This document shows, piece after piece, positions 1 through 12,188 of a stretch of 64,000 nucleotides of DNA (its first letter is position 1; every line of letters starts with the position of its first letter). The position numbers and the translations under genes were made by a program. The stretch is from positions 310,001 through 374,000 of the forward strand of contig CACVBU010000819.1 of NCBI GenBank assembly GCA_902728285.1. Direction: 5' to 3'. Below the pieces are notes generated by a model that had not been told where the DNA came from, did not search any database, and saw only the letters and a program-made list of their open reading frames with translations. This stretch comes from Clytia hemisphaerica. Lineage: Eukaryota; Cnidaria; Hydrozoa; Leptothecata; Clytiidae.

Positions 1-119
1 TTTCAAAATAAAAACGGTCGTCACAAAATAAACAACGTTGTTTATTTGTTGATAATACAAAGTCTTGGTTCAATGAATTTTTTTTCAATATTGTTTTTAC
101 AACAAATACAGGTTGTTTT

Positions 120-375
120 TTTCTAAAAGAACAAACTATATAAGAACTCAAGGGCTCGAGGCATCGATGGCATCGATGGCAAAAATATTTAGAACAAGTT
201 AAGATCATTTTAAGGCTTCGTGGACTCTAAAACACCCAATGTCTTAGAAAAATGGACAGAAATATTCAAAATATAAGCAGAAATAAGAACATTTTTAGGC
301 TTTAAACTCAAAAAGTTAAGAACATCCAAAGGCCTAAAACATTTTTGGTGTTCTTATAAAAAACTTGTAAACATT
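120..375. repeat. Dispersed repeat, family A, copy 1
   Basis: This AT-rich stretch ends in a recognisable block (TTGGTGTTCTTATAAAAAAC) and shares a run of phrases with 14975-15190 and 21045-21250, such as GGACTCTAAAACACCCAAT-like text followed by AAACTCAAAAAG and GTTCTTATAAAA. Fragments of the same family flank the element at 816-1281, so that younger element inserted into an older family A copy. No coding capacity is visible. It is probably an old non-autonomous transposon; its class is not determined. Confidence 0.5.
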
Positions 376-815
376 GAACCAATGAATGCAAATTCAAAAA
401 TTCTACCTATCGTTTATGGTGATGTCACTGAACATTTCAAGCTATTAGGGTAATCAAAAGCTTGAAAATAATGCACTTGAAATGTCACCAAATCTTTAAA
501 TGTAAATAAGGAATTGGGATTAAGCCTTAATGTAAACATTCGAATAAGTATAAATGTGGCAGACAGAATGGTAGGACGTTAAGCAGTGTCGAAACTAATC
601 AAGGAAGACTACTACAACCAGTAGAGAATAATCTTTTAAAGTTGAAATTCAAAATTTTTGGAAAGTGTCACCAAAAGATTTAAAGGTAAATAATTTTGAT
701 TTCCGATTTATTTTTGGCAATTTTGCTAATTTTAAAGGTTTGAATACACGTTTTTTATAAGAACATCCTAAATTTTTGAAGCAACATCCTAAATTTTTGA
801 AGCCTTCGGTTATTC

Positions 816-1281
816 CCCAGGGGAGGGGGCACTCATATGGTCCGACCCACGGCATGTGTCACCTTTAAGGGTAGGTTTTTCGAGACCCTTGAAATGCACT
901 GTAAGGGTGTACTTTTGATAGAGTGCACTACAGGGGTCTTCTTTTAGCTGGATACACTGTAAGGGTGTGTTTGGGGACAGCTGAATAGCAAGTCTGACAG
1001 TAAAAATTTGATCTTTATTAGTTTTGACTTGCACCCATTTCAATTTTTTACACATTGTGTCGACATCTCAGCCTCATTTTAAGGTAAATTCAGCAAAACA
1101 AGATATGAAATCAAACTACACTGTAAGCGGGACTGTTAGTGTTGTTAGGGTTAGAAATGTTTGATAAAATGCACTGTAAGGGTACCTTTTTCCTGCTCAA
1201 GGGCTGCACTGTAAAGGTCCGATTTTGAAAGCCATTTTTTTGGCGGCACATGTTGTCGTTTAGAAACCGAGTGCTCCCGGG
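816..1281. mobile_element. hAT-like MITE with 8-bp target duplication (element H1)
   Basis: The element is bounded by the exact 8-bp direct repeat GGTTATTC at 808-815 and 1282-1289. Its termini are GC-rich and inverted (CCCAGGGGAGG... at the left, ...GAGTGCTCCCGGG at the right). The interior repeats the phrase CACTGTAAGGGTG several times. An 8-bp duplication is the hallmark of hAT-superfamily insertion, and the absence of a transposase makes this a non-autonomous copy. Short open frames inside it are not genes. Confidence 0.75.
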
Positions 1282-1482
1282 GGTTATTCTTAACCTTTTG
1301 TAGTTTTAAGCCTAAAAACTTTCTGAAGTTGTTCTTATCATTTTGTCTATCAAAGCCTGAGGTTCTTATATAGTTTACTTTTATAAAAAAACCTGTACTA
1401 AAGATGTGTAATGATTAAACATCAAGTTGATTGTCCAAGAGGAGAAATCCAAGGAAGAGTGGTGTCCTCCCCTTTCTCAGGT

Positions 1483-1787
1483 CCCGGGGGGGGGGGGGCA
1501 GTGGGTTTACCAACTGACGGTATGTGCGGCGAAAAAATTGGCTTTTAGAATCGCACCCTTACAGTGCAGAAAAAAATCGGTGAAATTCATACCCTTACAG
1601 TGCATTTTTTCAAATTTTAAACTCTTTTAGAGCAAAAAAAATCAACATTTTCGAGCAAAAATTTGCAATTTTTCCCAGATTTGCTGAAATTTCCACCCTT
1701 ACAGTGCATTTCTGATATTTTGAAAAACATACCCTTAACTGCCGCACATACCCGTCGGTCAATTTGCCTGACTGCCCCCCCCCCGGG
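1483..1787. mobile_element. hAT-like MITE with 8-bp target duplication (element H2)
   Basis: The exact direct repeat TCTCAGGT lies at 1475-1482 and 1788-1795. The ends are CCCGGG followed by a poly-G run on the left, and a poly-C run followed by CCCGGG on the right, so the terminal inverted repeat includes a long homopolymer tract. The interior again carries CCCTTACAGTGCA motifs, now in the opposite orientation to those of the element at 816-1281, which identifies the two as relatives. No transposase is present. Confidence 0.8.
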
Positions 1788-1903
1788 TCTCAGGTAGACA
1801 GCTAAGTAATATGAAAAAGAGCCATTATTGACTATGGCTGCTTAAACTTACTACTCACCCTACTAGCTAAAACTTACTAAAATTCTTAGATTAATGTTTT
1901 AAG

Positions 1904-2213
1904 GACTCCCCCTTCTCACAGACCCGGTAGGATTTTTCAGCCAGTGGGGATAAAAATAACGGACTGAAACTCGATGGGGATGGGATCGATATTCCCATAT
2001 TTTTATGGCCGGGAATTTCAATTCTTTTGTTTTCAAGTCAAAAAATTCAGTGGGGATGGGACAAAAATAGCATAATGTTTTGCAGTGAGGATTGGGTTAT
2101 TTGACTACTTTCAGTGGGGACAAAAATTGGATGATAATTTTCCACTGGGTTCGATATTTTGGCCAATTTTTCCAGTGGGAAAAGGGTTCCCAGTGGATCT
2201 GTGAGAAGGTGTC
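1904..2213. mobile_element. Inverted-repeat MITE, family B, copy 1
   Basis: The left end reads CCCCCTTCTCACAGACCCGG and the right end is its imperfect inverse (GGATCTGTGAGAAGGTGTC). Inside are repeated CAGTGGGGA phrases. Related copies occur at 6394-6615, 18284-18371 (partial), 24405-24698 (decayed) and 34120-34392 (decayed). No clear target duplication was found. Short open frames crossing it are incidental. Confidence 0.65.
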
Positions 2214-3760
2214 TAAGGTAAAGAACATAGAGCATGCTATTGAGTTATTTGCTGTTACTACTATAGCTAAAATCTTTTGGAGAGCGTTTTTAGTTAAAGA
2301 AAGCATCGTTTATCATCAGCCAACCAGTTAAGTCATTTAAGGAGAAGTGAAAATCAAGATAAATCAGTGGGAAGTCTTTTGGCAGTCTGTTTGACCACTT
2401 TTGACGGCTGAAGCCAAGATTTTTTCCGTTCGTTTCTAAAGACAACAGTTTAAAAAAGATTTAATTGCAGGTCAAACGTCATCAAAATTTCCATTATGAA
2501 TCAAATCAAATCAACCAGTTTTTTAAACCTGTTGGTCTTATACATTCTAATATTTAGAGTTTTTGGTATAAAGCATAAGTTTCCATGGAGGCTGTTTTGT
2601 TATTGTTTTTGCAAGGGCACCCCACTGAAAACACTTACCTCAAAAATACGTCATCAAATATCTAACGGATAGGTCATTTAGGATAAGGTAATCAATAAAT
2701 CATTGATAATGAGATGGGATAACCCACAGTTTTGAGCTCCTAAATCTCGTAACATCAATCACCATGGCTATCTGATAAAGACAAAATGAAGGAAAAAGAT
2801 CAAACTGATAAAATCATTTGAAAATTTAGAAGAAGAAAATAAATTGATAAAGTTTATTGTACAATGAATTAATGCCACCAAAATCTATGTATGAGAAAAT
2901 CCTGTTATAGTTAGTTAAATCAGAGGCGGAGGTGCGCTTACAATTTTTTGAAAGGTGGAGAGAGGGCGAAAATATTTTTGGGAGTCAATTTTCAGAAAGA
3001 ATTTAAAGCGATAACATCTACCCCTCCTCCTACCCCCAGGGCGTATAACCAATCGCTAAATTATTACTATTTTCTGCGACTCCGTGTTTGATCTAGCCTG
3101 TACCAAACTCTTCTTCGCTGACTGAAAAGATAAAGGCAAGTTTTTTCAAAATATAAAAAATGCCCGTGGCAGCGGGGCTGTACAGGTTATGTTTGATCTA
3201 GAGTGCTTTCTTTACGGTATGCAGATATTTTTGCATTTAAGATTAAAGATTAGATAAAAATTAAGGGGACATATAGTAGTTTATATAAACTGATATTATC
3301 GTTTTATCATATTACACCCATATTACAGCATAACATGGATTATAAATGACTCAAGCAGTCTAAATGAAAGTCTTCCGCGTATAACACGTGTTGTAATATA
3401 AGAGTAGTATCAATTTTAAACAAATACAAATCAAACAGCAGTGATAGGAAGTGAAAGTAAAATGCAGCAAGCACGAGGACTTTATCAATTATATTTTCAT
3501 TAAAGGATCTTTTTAAGATGATTCAGCAATTTATCTTCAAATAAAAAAAAAACCTAAAAATGTAACTTTCGTGTAGGTGTATGCTAATTTAAAAACGCTA
3601 ATCTATAAACCACCAATGTTAATAAATACCTTTCAATATAATTTATAGCCCATGGAAGTAGAATCAAGTCTTTGTTGTATCATCACTTGACAAACAACAT
3701 TGTTAATTTAGTGAAGACCAAATCAGATCAAACCACCTGTGCGCTCAACTTAGATGGTCG
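2214..3760. other. Gene-free AT-rich stretch
   Basis: I find no supported exon, RNA gene or well-bounded repeat here. Some GC-richer text near 2935-3190 resembles repeat debris, but I could not match it elsewhere in the window. Confidence 0.4.
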
Positions 3761-3764
3761 TTAA

Positions 3765-4130
3765 AACCCTTTAACTGCCTCTGTCGGCATATGCCGACAT
3801 GAGCATTTTCGATTTCTTTGCCGATGTCGACAAATAACGAGATGCGAAATCTCGAAATTTACCAGAAATTTATCATTTTCTACAGAGATTTTGCATTAGG
3901 TGGGTTGAAATGAAAAAAATGAATAGTTGAAAACTTTTCGATGTTGAAAAATAACTATTCTACAATGTTCAACTCAAAATTATAGTCGTTGTGATACTTC
4001 TTATATTATTCAGAAAATGAAGTGAAAATCACTACCTTATGCCCATGTTGACATCAAATAGGTCGAGGTGTGAAAAAATGTCCCGGCAAATAGGTTGAGG
4101 GGTGAAAAAGAAGATCGGCACTTAAAGGGT
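3765..4130 (+). mobile_element. GCCGACAT-type inverted-repeat element, copy 1
   Basis: The element begins CCCTTTAACTGCC and ends CACTTAAAGGGTTAA, so its ends are inverted. Just inside the left end is the palindrome TGTCGGCATATGCCGACA, followed by TTTCGATTTCTTTGCCGA. A second, inverted and longer copy lies at 63505-63972. No coding sequence is present. Confidence 0.65.
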
Positions 4131-6393
4131 TAACCTTTCCGCCACGCTGTTTTTTATATTTTCACGCTGTCCCAACGCAACTTTTTTTGAGAAAACGCAG
4201 TGTTTGGTAAAAGTGCCATATCTCAAGAACTAGAAATCTTTTGGTAAAGAATAAGCTATCCCTGAAAAGCTAATTAAATTCTGCAGCTTTTAGGTTGGGT
4301 GAAAGTTCAATTAAATTACTCTAACTAAAATGGTAGCTCTACATTCACCAATGTTTTTTTCCTCACTTTTCGGCAATGTCACTTTTTTGGCATTTTTCAC
4401 TTCCTATGCAAAAAAAAGTGGGGGGAACTTAATTATTAAATATTTCTTTAGTATTTTATCAATATGTACTTACTCCTGAAGCCATATACCAAAATAAGTA
4501 TCCAAAAACAATTCTAGTGGTCACAAGGGCTTTTCAAACATTGCTCACTTTTCTCAGAAATCAGTGTTTTTCCGTCCGCCATCTTGAATCAGTGTTTTTA
4601 TTTGAAAAGTGCTGACTCACACCGTTATCATAACATTACATCATTATTACTTCACGGAAAGCTTAGACTCTCTACTTTCTTTTTCTTCTTTTTTCAACGA
4701 TCAGAAAGCAAGCCAATCAAAGAATTGCGCGAGAAAGACATGCCTATCAAATTGCGTATATGTACGGCATTCGGGACGTCTCAAGGACGTATATGTACGG
4801 CATTCGGGTTCAAAAGGTTAATGATTATTAGCTTAATGAAGGCTTTACAAGTACAGTATTTCACATACGCCCTGGAATGCCATAATACAACAACAAATTT
4901 AGATATAAAGTTCAACATGCTGAAGTTTTTTAACCTGAAATTGACAGTTCAGACATTTTCATAATTTTTATTACTAAGTTTTTATTTTTACTGTTTTTCT
5001 ATAGAAATATCATTCCCTTGAGAACGGACCGAGTCCGAAACATGTCGGGAAAAATCAAAATATAATAGCCGCATTCTTTTTCACCGTCCAACATATTACT
5101 AAGAATTCTTAACATTTTCAAAAATTAGCTAATCGATTTTTTTGGCAGCTTATCCAAAACAAACAATTATAAATAAGTAATCTTTCATAATTCCAAAATC
5201 TAAACCACGAACAAAATTTTTTGAAACATAGTAACTGTAAACAAGGTCATTTTCAAAAATCAATTTGAAATTCCATTGCTGGCAGGAATAACGTTAGATG
5301 CATCCATTAACTTAGTAATTACTTTAATTCTAATGTTTTCCCTAAAAAATCGCGTCTTGTAGTATGTAAACTGCCTTAACAAGAGACAAGCTGAAACACA
5401 TAAGTGTTTGTTGATGTAAACAAAAAACGTGTAAAACATTACCAAGATATCTGTGAATAAAATCCCGCGGGGGTGGGGGTTGTGCTTGTACACATTTGAA
5501 AAGACAGGGCTTGAAGAAAGAAAACGGGCATAGACATATCATGAACATCTTTAACTAAAATGTCTTTTAGAACTCGAACTAGTTTTCTCGTCCCTTCAGT
5601 TAGGTTCAGTTAACATTGTCTTATAAACCTTACTCTATAACTCGAAATTTCCAAAACTTGAATAAATTTGTGTTCCCCGTGTGGGTTCGAGTTATGGAGA
5701 CTCAACTTGTATCGTCAGAATGGTAGTGTAAACTACGATCAGATAAAAACTATCTAGGTTCTTTGCTCATGTTCATCAGATTTCCTGTTCCTCGTCACTG
5801 GCCTGTTAAGATTTTAATCAGCACAGTCTCCAATATACTCATAGGGGTGACTCGAAAGTGTTTAAAAATCTAACGAGTCTCTTTCCTGTTAGGCTTAATG
5901 AATAGGTATTCAAAGAATTTATAAAATTACAATTAAAATGATGATAATATATAATTTATCTTTTTAAAAGATAAACAAGTAATTATCTGACATAGTGATA
6001 TGACCCCAAACAATGGGACCTTACAGTGACGTTTACTTGAGAAGGAGGGGAAGTATTCTAAATATATAAATCACGTACGGAAAAATCAAAATCCTGTCAT
6101 TTGACTTATCTGAAAAATGCGATCAGTTTTGGCAGACATCTACAAACGCCTCTGCACTCTATTCCGTTTCCTATGTGTAGATTGGTTAGAATGACGAAAT
6201 AATGACTTTCCGACTTTTCAGATTTTGCTTTTTCTTTTTCAAATCAAAAGAACATTTCTTTTACTGCTAGTCTTTACATGTCATCTTTCTGCTCAAACGA
6301 CACTGATTGAAAGATGTTAACTACTGGTTTTGGCGATTGTGACCAGTAACAACATGACACCCTCTTCTTAATTGACTTGATTGAATCTTAATT
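4131..6393. other. Gene-free stretch with a short direct repeat
   Basis: No supported gene. A 22-bp phrase containing TATATGTACGGCATTCGGG occurs twice in direct orientation at roughly 4756-4777 and 4787-4808. Text near 5640-5710 (TCGAAATT, GTTCGAGTTATGGAGACTC) resembles decayed copies of the TTCGAATTA mariner-like MITE seen at 27502-27604. Confidence 0.35.
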
Positions 6394-6615
6394 GACACCC
6401 TCTTCTTACAGATCCGCTGGAAAAATTGGCCACATGATCATCCCCAGTGGAAAATTATAGCCCAATTTTCTGAATTTTCTGACTTGAAAACAATGGAATT
6501 CAAATCCCCAGCCTAATAAAAACATGAGAATCTTAACCCCCATCGAGTTTCGATGTGTTATTTTTACCTCCACTGACTGAAAAAAATCTTACCGGGTCTG
6601 TGAGTAAGGGGTGTC
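6394..6615. mobile_element. Inverted-repeat MITE, family B, copy 2 (inverted)
   Basis: The ends are GACACCCTCTTCTTACAGAT and, at the right, GGGTCTGTGAGTAAGGGGTGTC, an inverted pair that shows the family terminus to be close to GACACCCCTTCTCACAG. The interior matches the element at 1904-2213 on the opposite strand (ATCGAGTTTCGATG, CCCCAGTGGAAAATT). A duplicated fragment of the left end (GACACCCTCTTCTTA) lies just outside at about 6357-6371. Confidence 0.65.
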
Positions 6616-9287
6616 AAAAAGTCCTAGATGACCGATCTGCTCATCAAAAATATCGACCCCAATCTATCTACAAGAATAGAACAAAATCGTTTACGAAATT
6701 GACCTCGACAATTATCGGTGTCACATTTAGAGACGCTTTTATAAGTTATAGCGGTAATAATTTTCTTCATAATTTTCTAATCAACGTGATTTTGGTGTTT
6801 ATATAATAATTCTTTCAAAAGTTACTCTTCCCAAATCATTGAATAAACAAGTATTATAGATCCAATGACCTGAGCGTATTTTCGTGATGCTGCCTTTTAC
6901 AGCAAAGTATCATATAGCATTCCATTAAAGGAAAAATGAAAACATCTAAATTGTCGGTGATCAGTAAAATTTTCAAAATAAATTGTTCGATTTCTTGATC
7001 TGAAGTTTTTTGCTAGACCTATCTAAAACAGATAAAAGCGAGTTTTCTTTCACAGTGGGTTCAACAACCAATCAAAATGAAGCTTCAAAAAACCTTCATC
7101 CTACTTCAAAGCTAATGGTGACATCGTATTTAGAGATTAAAAAGCAGTCATTTGAGAGATTGATTACCGCCTAATTTATATACCATTGAGGTTTTATAAA
7201 CAAGTAAACAAATAATTTCTAACGGAAATAACTAAAGTCATTTCTCTAATTTTCATTTTGTCAACACCACGTTTTACTGTCAAACTACAGTATTAAATTA
7301 AGTTTCACTGGAGAAGCAATCTTGAAAGCTTCTCATTAGCAAAGCATTCCTAGTGTAAGCAATGCTTAATCTAAGAAAGTTCGGTTTGACCTCGTCTCCA
7401 TGTAACCCAAGCTTTATTACGTTACTGATGGGAGCAGAAAATCGTCCAAAAATAAATACGATGGGATACTAAACTGGGTACATAGCTCTAAATTTCGAAC
7501 ATCATGATTTGGTTTCTATTTTGGCTGAGATAAGGCCTTTTTAGATCAACCTAACGAAAAAGGATTTGCTCATTAAAATAAGTCACATCTAATTTTAGGG
7601 CTCTAAAAGGTCCTGTGCATTTAACTTAGTGACGCAGTGACGTGAATAACGGATTAGTTTGGCTCCATTATTCCCTCCGATTACATTGTTTTTGCTTCCC
7701 TAATGAATTCTATAGCTTTTCCACTGGTAACCTAGAGGATCCGCAAAGAAGAAATTGGATTATAGTATCTGACGCAACAAATTCATGTCGTCATTTTTAA
7801 AAAATGCGAAAAGGCTTGGGTTCTAGATCACGAGTTTCCGAATATTGGGACATTCCGGAATCTCCAAGGCTGTTTTCAAAGGCTTTGAAGATATTCAAAA
7901 CGTCCTAAAAGCTTGTAAACCAAAAGGAAAGCTCTCAATATGATGGTCCTAAAATAATTTTCCAATATAGTGATCTTTCATAATAAAATCCGATACGTTA
8001 TATCATCAAAAAATCAAAAACTTGAAATTTTGCCAAGATCAAATGAATCAAGCCAAAAATTTTCAAATAAAGAACATCCCAATTTGATATTATACGAGTA
8101 TGCAAAAATATGTATAAAAGAAGAATGCCATATAAAGAAGACCGTATAAGATCTGAGAACTGGACATTGATATTGCAACGTTCTGTGATCTACGTCAAAC
8201 AATAGAAACACGCCGGTTTTCCGATATGGAAAAATAAAATTAAAAACAAAACAAAAGAATCAGCAAAAAATGCTGAGAACACCATGGAAAAACTAAGAAT
8301 AGATCTTTTTCAGAAGAACCAGCGGATACTGTTCTGCACAAAAGTCATTGTGTGATAACCGGGGTATGTCCGTATATCAATATCAAAATGCTTTTGTGTT
8401 TAAAACGAAATCTCGTTTTAATTGGTAGTTAGATAGAATCAGAGGCGATAACGACACAAACCGGAAGAGCATACAAACAAAACAAAAGAGAAGACATTAC
8501 ATTTTAAATAATATAAAAATGGCGAAAATGCCAGCAACACAAATCAATTTGGTCATTAACTCGCTTTGATAGGGTTGTATGTAAAGTTGTTAATTTGAAA
8601 AGAAGACAAGACATCAACACTTTTTTAAAAAGAAGTTTTATATTCGAGAGAGCATAGTAGATATTGAACTTTTGAACTTTGATAGAACGCGGAACTTAGA
8701 TTGGATTCAAAATGGTAGGTGTATATATTTTTTCTGAACTAGATATGTAGCGTGGTTTTGATCCCGCGTGTAGAATGACCACAAGGAAAAACAGAAACCT
8801 TTTAAAGGTTAGATAGAGGGGCTATTTAGGAGTTATTAGAAATTAATTGGATTCAAATAGGTCACTTATTATGAGCTATTACTGATGCCGTTTGCTAGCC
8901 ATGTGTTTAGTTTTAGAAATTGGTGTTTTTACAGTTGCGCGATTATATAACTATCGTGATATGAGTGAAATTGCTGGATCATTATTCGTTATTACTTGGG
9001 CAATATCAACCCCAAAGCGGAAAGCAAGAGGATCTGATGATTTTTCAATGGGCGTTATATTGTGTAGATACTGATAGATATACTAAAACAAATTTGGTTT
9101 CCGAATTTTACGATTTGAGTCTCTTGCGAGAGCGATAAACTGCTTGTTTCAATCCTCAGTTGTATATCTGAGCGACCTTGCTATCGCTTTTAGACTTCCT
9201 CTAAAAGGCAAGAACTGAGGAGCTGATAGTCGGAATTAACAACATTGAAAAGCATGTTTGTATAATATATCTTCCTTTTTCTTTCAG
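6616..9287. other. Gene-free stretch upstream of the secreted-protein gene
   Basis: No supported coding exon or element with clear ends. A 60-codon open frame at 8892-9074 has no flanking splice sites or homology that I recognise, and I do not call it. The 5' UTR and promoter of the gene that starts at 9291 should lie in this region, but I cannot place them. Confidence 0.35.
9278..9287 (+). promoter_or_regulatory. Splice acceptor just upstream of the start codon
   Basis: TTTCTTTCAG ends at 9287, and the start codon begins only three bases later at 9291. This is either the end of a 5' UTR intron or a spliced-leader addition site; the sequence alone cannot separate the two. Confidence 0.5.
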
Positions 9288-9290
9288 AAA

Positions 9291-10343
9291 ATGCATGTAT
9301 TGACAAAACAACTCTTTTTGGTCGTCTTAACATCGTTACTCGTGGTAAGTCATTTTTCATTTGATTATTTTCAGATTTTCATGTGTTGACAATTTTTGTC
9401 AAAATAAATAAATGGTAAGGAAAGTGGCCATTAAAAATCCATCAATAACCTAAGAATCTAATCACCAACGCACTGAAATTGCGTCGGTAACTATTTAAAG
9501 ATATTCACGCTAATTTAAAAATTTCTATAATTTATCATGTGGTATAAATTGGAAAAACGCAAAACAAATAGTTTCCTGTGAAGAAGCAATCTTCTTATCT
9601 CACGCTGTTCTTTGATTGTGAAATTGATCATATCATGTGATATTCTTAACTTAAGTTTCGACACGCTGTTTCGTCATCAACTATTGATCAATTTTCTAAA
9701 AAAAAACTACAATTTATTAAAGTCAAAGATCGGGAAATTTCAATCCTACCCTATTTCCCAGAGCATCAGCATCAAATTTTCAACGTTCACTGAGAAGGGA
9801 CAAGATAATAGCTCAACACCGAGGTATTCTTTGGCGTCCATTAGTCTTCGCAGGGAAGACGTTCCCCATAACCCAGTCTTATACGAGACATAGATTTTAA
9901 TATTTTCTAAACTTTCTTTTAATCACCAGATATCAGAAATGGCGCCCGTTGCATCAGAAGAAACAAACAATGTTGAAAATCCAACAGAATCACCATCATC
10001 AACAGTTTCGACTACCGATCCTACCGATCCTACCGACAGCTCTTCGGGTGGCTCATCTTCGGGAGGATCGGGATCATCAAACCCACCGAATCCTCCACCA
10101 TTTGATTCTTCAACCTGTAATTGTGGAGTCATTGCTGAAGGTGCTCAACAAAGTCCTTACCTTGCAGTATCATGTGAAATTGGTGCTATTAATTGTTGTT
10201 CTTATTGTCAAGGTCAACCGAAAGATGTAGAAGCAAATTACGAATGCGTTGCTATACATGCTTTTACGAGATCATTTTTCGGCATTCCACACAGTCACGG
10301 ATGTCGATATACTATTTCAAGTGGGGCAAATGTCGCTAAGTGA
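9291..10343 (+). CDS. Small secreted cysteine-rich protein, two exons
   Basis: The gene is read as exon 1 at 9291-9344 and exon 2 at 9930-10343, joined in phase 0 across a GTAAGT..ACCAG intron, giving 155 residues. Exon 1 encodes a textbook signal peptide (MHVLTKQLFLVVLTSLLV). Residues 22-75 form a low-complexity Pro/Ser/Thr/Gly linker with TDPTDPTD and SSSGGSSSGG. The C-terminal domain (about 80-155) contains eight cysteines at 81, 83, 100, 107, 108, 111, 124 and 143, including a CNC pair and a CCSYC cluster, so disulfide bonding is likely. I do not recognise the family. The start at 9291 is preferred over the in-frame ATG at 9939 because only it supplies a secretion signal. A strong acceptor ends three bases before the ATG, so a 5' UTR intron or a trans-spliced leader is likely. 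The product could be a matrix, mucus or venom-like component, but that is speculation. Confidence 0.75.
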
Positions 10344-10374
10344 TTTAACATCCACAGATAATATTGCAGGGTGG

Positions 10375-10380
10375 AATAAA
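10375..10380 (+). terminator. Polyadenylation signal AATAAA
   Basis: A canonical AATAAA lies 32 bases after the TGA stop of the secreted-protein gene, a usual distance for a short 3' UTR. Confidence 0.6.
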
Positions 10381-10894
10381 ACGCTTTGTCATCGTTGCTT
10401 GAGAGTATATCATATTTGAGCTTCAAATTTCATTTAAAAAACAAGTTGAAAAGGAAGCGAGAAGCTCTACTTTGACGTGTGCCAGCTGGTAATAGTGCCA
10501 ACAGACTGTGAATCTTTGGCATATTTTCAAGACATCAAGCCACGAGAACAAAAAATTATTTTCTAAAAGGGAGTTTTTTATCGACGACGACTAAAATTGA
10601 AAAATTATTTTGTATCATAAAATAAAAGAAGATTTTATAAATATCATAAATATAAATTAATTAAATTGTTTTGTTACTGTTCATGTTTTTATTTTTAGTT
10701 TTTCTTTTTGTAAATGATTTTGAGAATTGTTATTTATTGTATATTATTGTATTTCGGTATATTATATGAAATTATTTAAAAGAATTGACATATAGAAGAA
10801 TATATATTCATACTGACGATAAAGTTGAACAACTAAAACATTACTTTTGTTAATGGCTTTAAATCGTTCCTATGCCAAGCCCAGGGTCAATACA

Positions 10895-11100
10895 CCTATT
10901 TCCTATTAGCAGATTCATGCAAAAGTCACGAAAAAACGTCGAGTAAACAAACTTTTGATTGGCGGAGGCATGCAAAGATTACCTCATACTCTGGACATTT
11001 TGAAAAATATGCTTGTATATGCAATATTTCAGCCAATCAGAGACTTTCTCGACGTTTTTCATGAGTTTTTTACATGAATCCGCTAATAGGAAATACGTGT
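10895..11100. mobile_element. Inverted-repeat MITE, family C, copy 1
   Basis: The left end (TTTCCTATTAGCAGATTCAT, then AAAAAACGTCGAG) is mirrored at the right (CTCGACGTTTTTCATGAG, then ATGAATCCGCTAATAGGAAA). The arms are about 45 bp and the loop about 110 bp. A second copy lies at 52415-52612 inside an intron of the upstream nucleoside-transporter gene. No coding sequence is present. Confidence 0.7.
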
Positions 11101-12188
11101 CATTTTTCGGCTGAAAAAAACTAAGTTGCAAAATGATAAAAGGAAACTCTTTTCTATCCCATCATCTTCATCGGGTCTTTACCGTTGAATACAGAAAAAT
11201 TTTAGAGAAGAAATTTTTTAAACTTGTGGTAAAATTCAAATTTGGCGAATGATCAAAGAATCTTAATTTGGCCAATCACTGTCTAAGCTGCTATGTCATT
11301 ATGAAAAACCGAACGAAAAAAAACCGAACACCTTTTAAAAAATTGCGCTTTACAGGGCCAATCGACGAAAGGCTGAATATTTTTCAAAATCAAAAGATTA
11401 CCTTGAAGGGGGGGCCTTCAACTTCTAGGCCAAGTAGTAAACTGAACCCAGTTGAGCAAATATCATAATGTAAATATTCCATCTGAAATTGATAAAAATG
11501 CCTGGGATATAATTGAATAGACTCACTCTTGCTTAATGACCTTAATGAGTAATCATGGAGTTTTAATTCCGTTTAGGAATGTTAAGCATAAAAATCCCTT
11601 AGTCAAGTTGAGTAATAAATTTGTACAATATGATGAATCAACCCATAAAGATTCGATTCACGCAAATAAGTAGGTGCTAAAAAGCATGCCTTGCACTACA
11701 CATTTCAAGACCATTTTGTGCAACATCTTCAAATTGTACAAAATAACTGGTCTGAACATTTTTTCATGAACAAGTGGGCGAATAGTAGCCCAAGTTGATT
11801 GCTTTGACGTTAAAAGACAATTTTCTAGTTCCAGTTTTCAATTTTGTTTATGCTAACGGTCTATATTTCAGACTAACCACAAACCCTCTATCCGTTGGTT
11901 TATGATTATCCTTTTAGTAACACTATCATATAATTAGGGAAAATGTTTTTTTATCAAATAATTGTTATGATTTTCAAACCAAAAATCGTGGCATGAAACT
12001 ATCGTATAGGCCATATAGCAAATTAAAGGTTTGCCTTTTTTCTGAATTGAGAATGCTTCACCAGTCTTCAATCATATGGATCTAGAATTACGAAGATGCT
12101 GACTTTATTTTACTTTGCTTCGATATACTCGTCGTCCAAGAAAATACTGTTGTTTTGTAACAAATATTCAAATTTATCTATTTGATAT
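11101..12188. other. Gene-free stretch
   Basis: Nothing supportable is seen here on either strand. The 66-codon open frame at 11268-11468 has no supporting signals. Confidence 0.35.
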
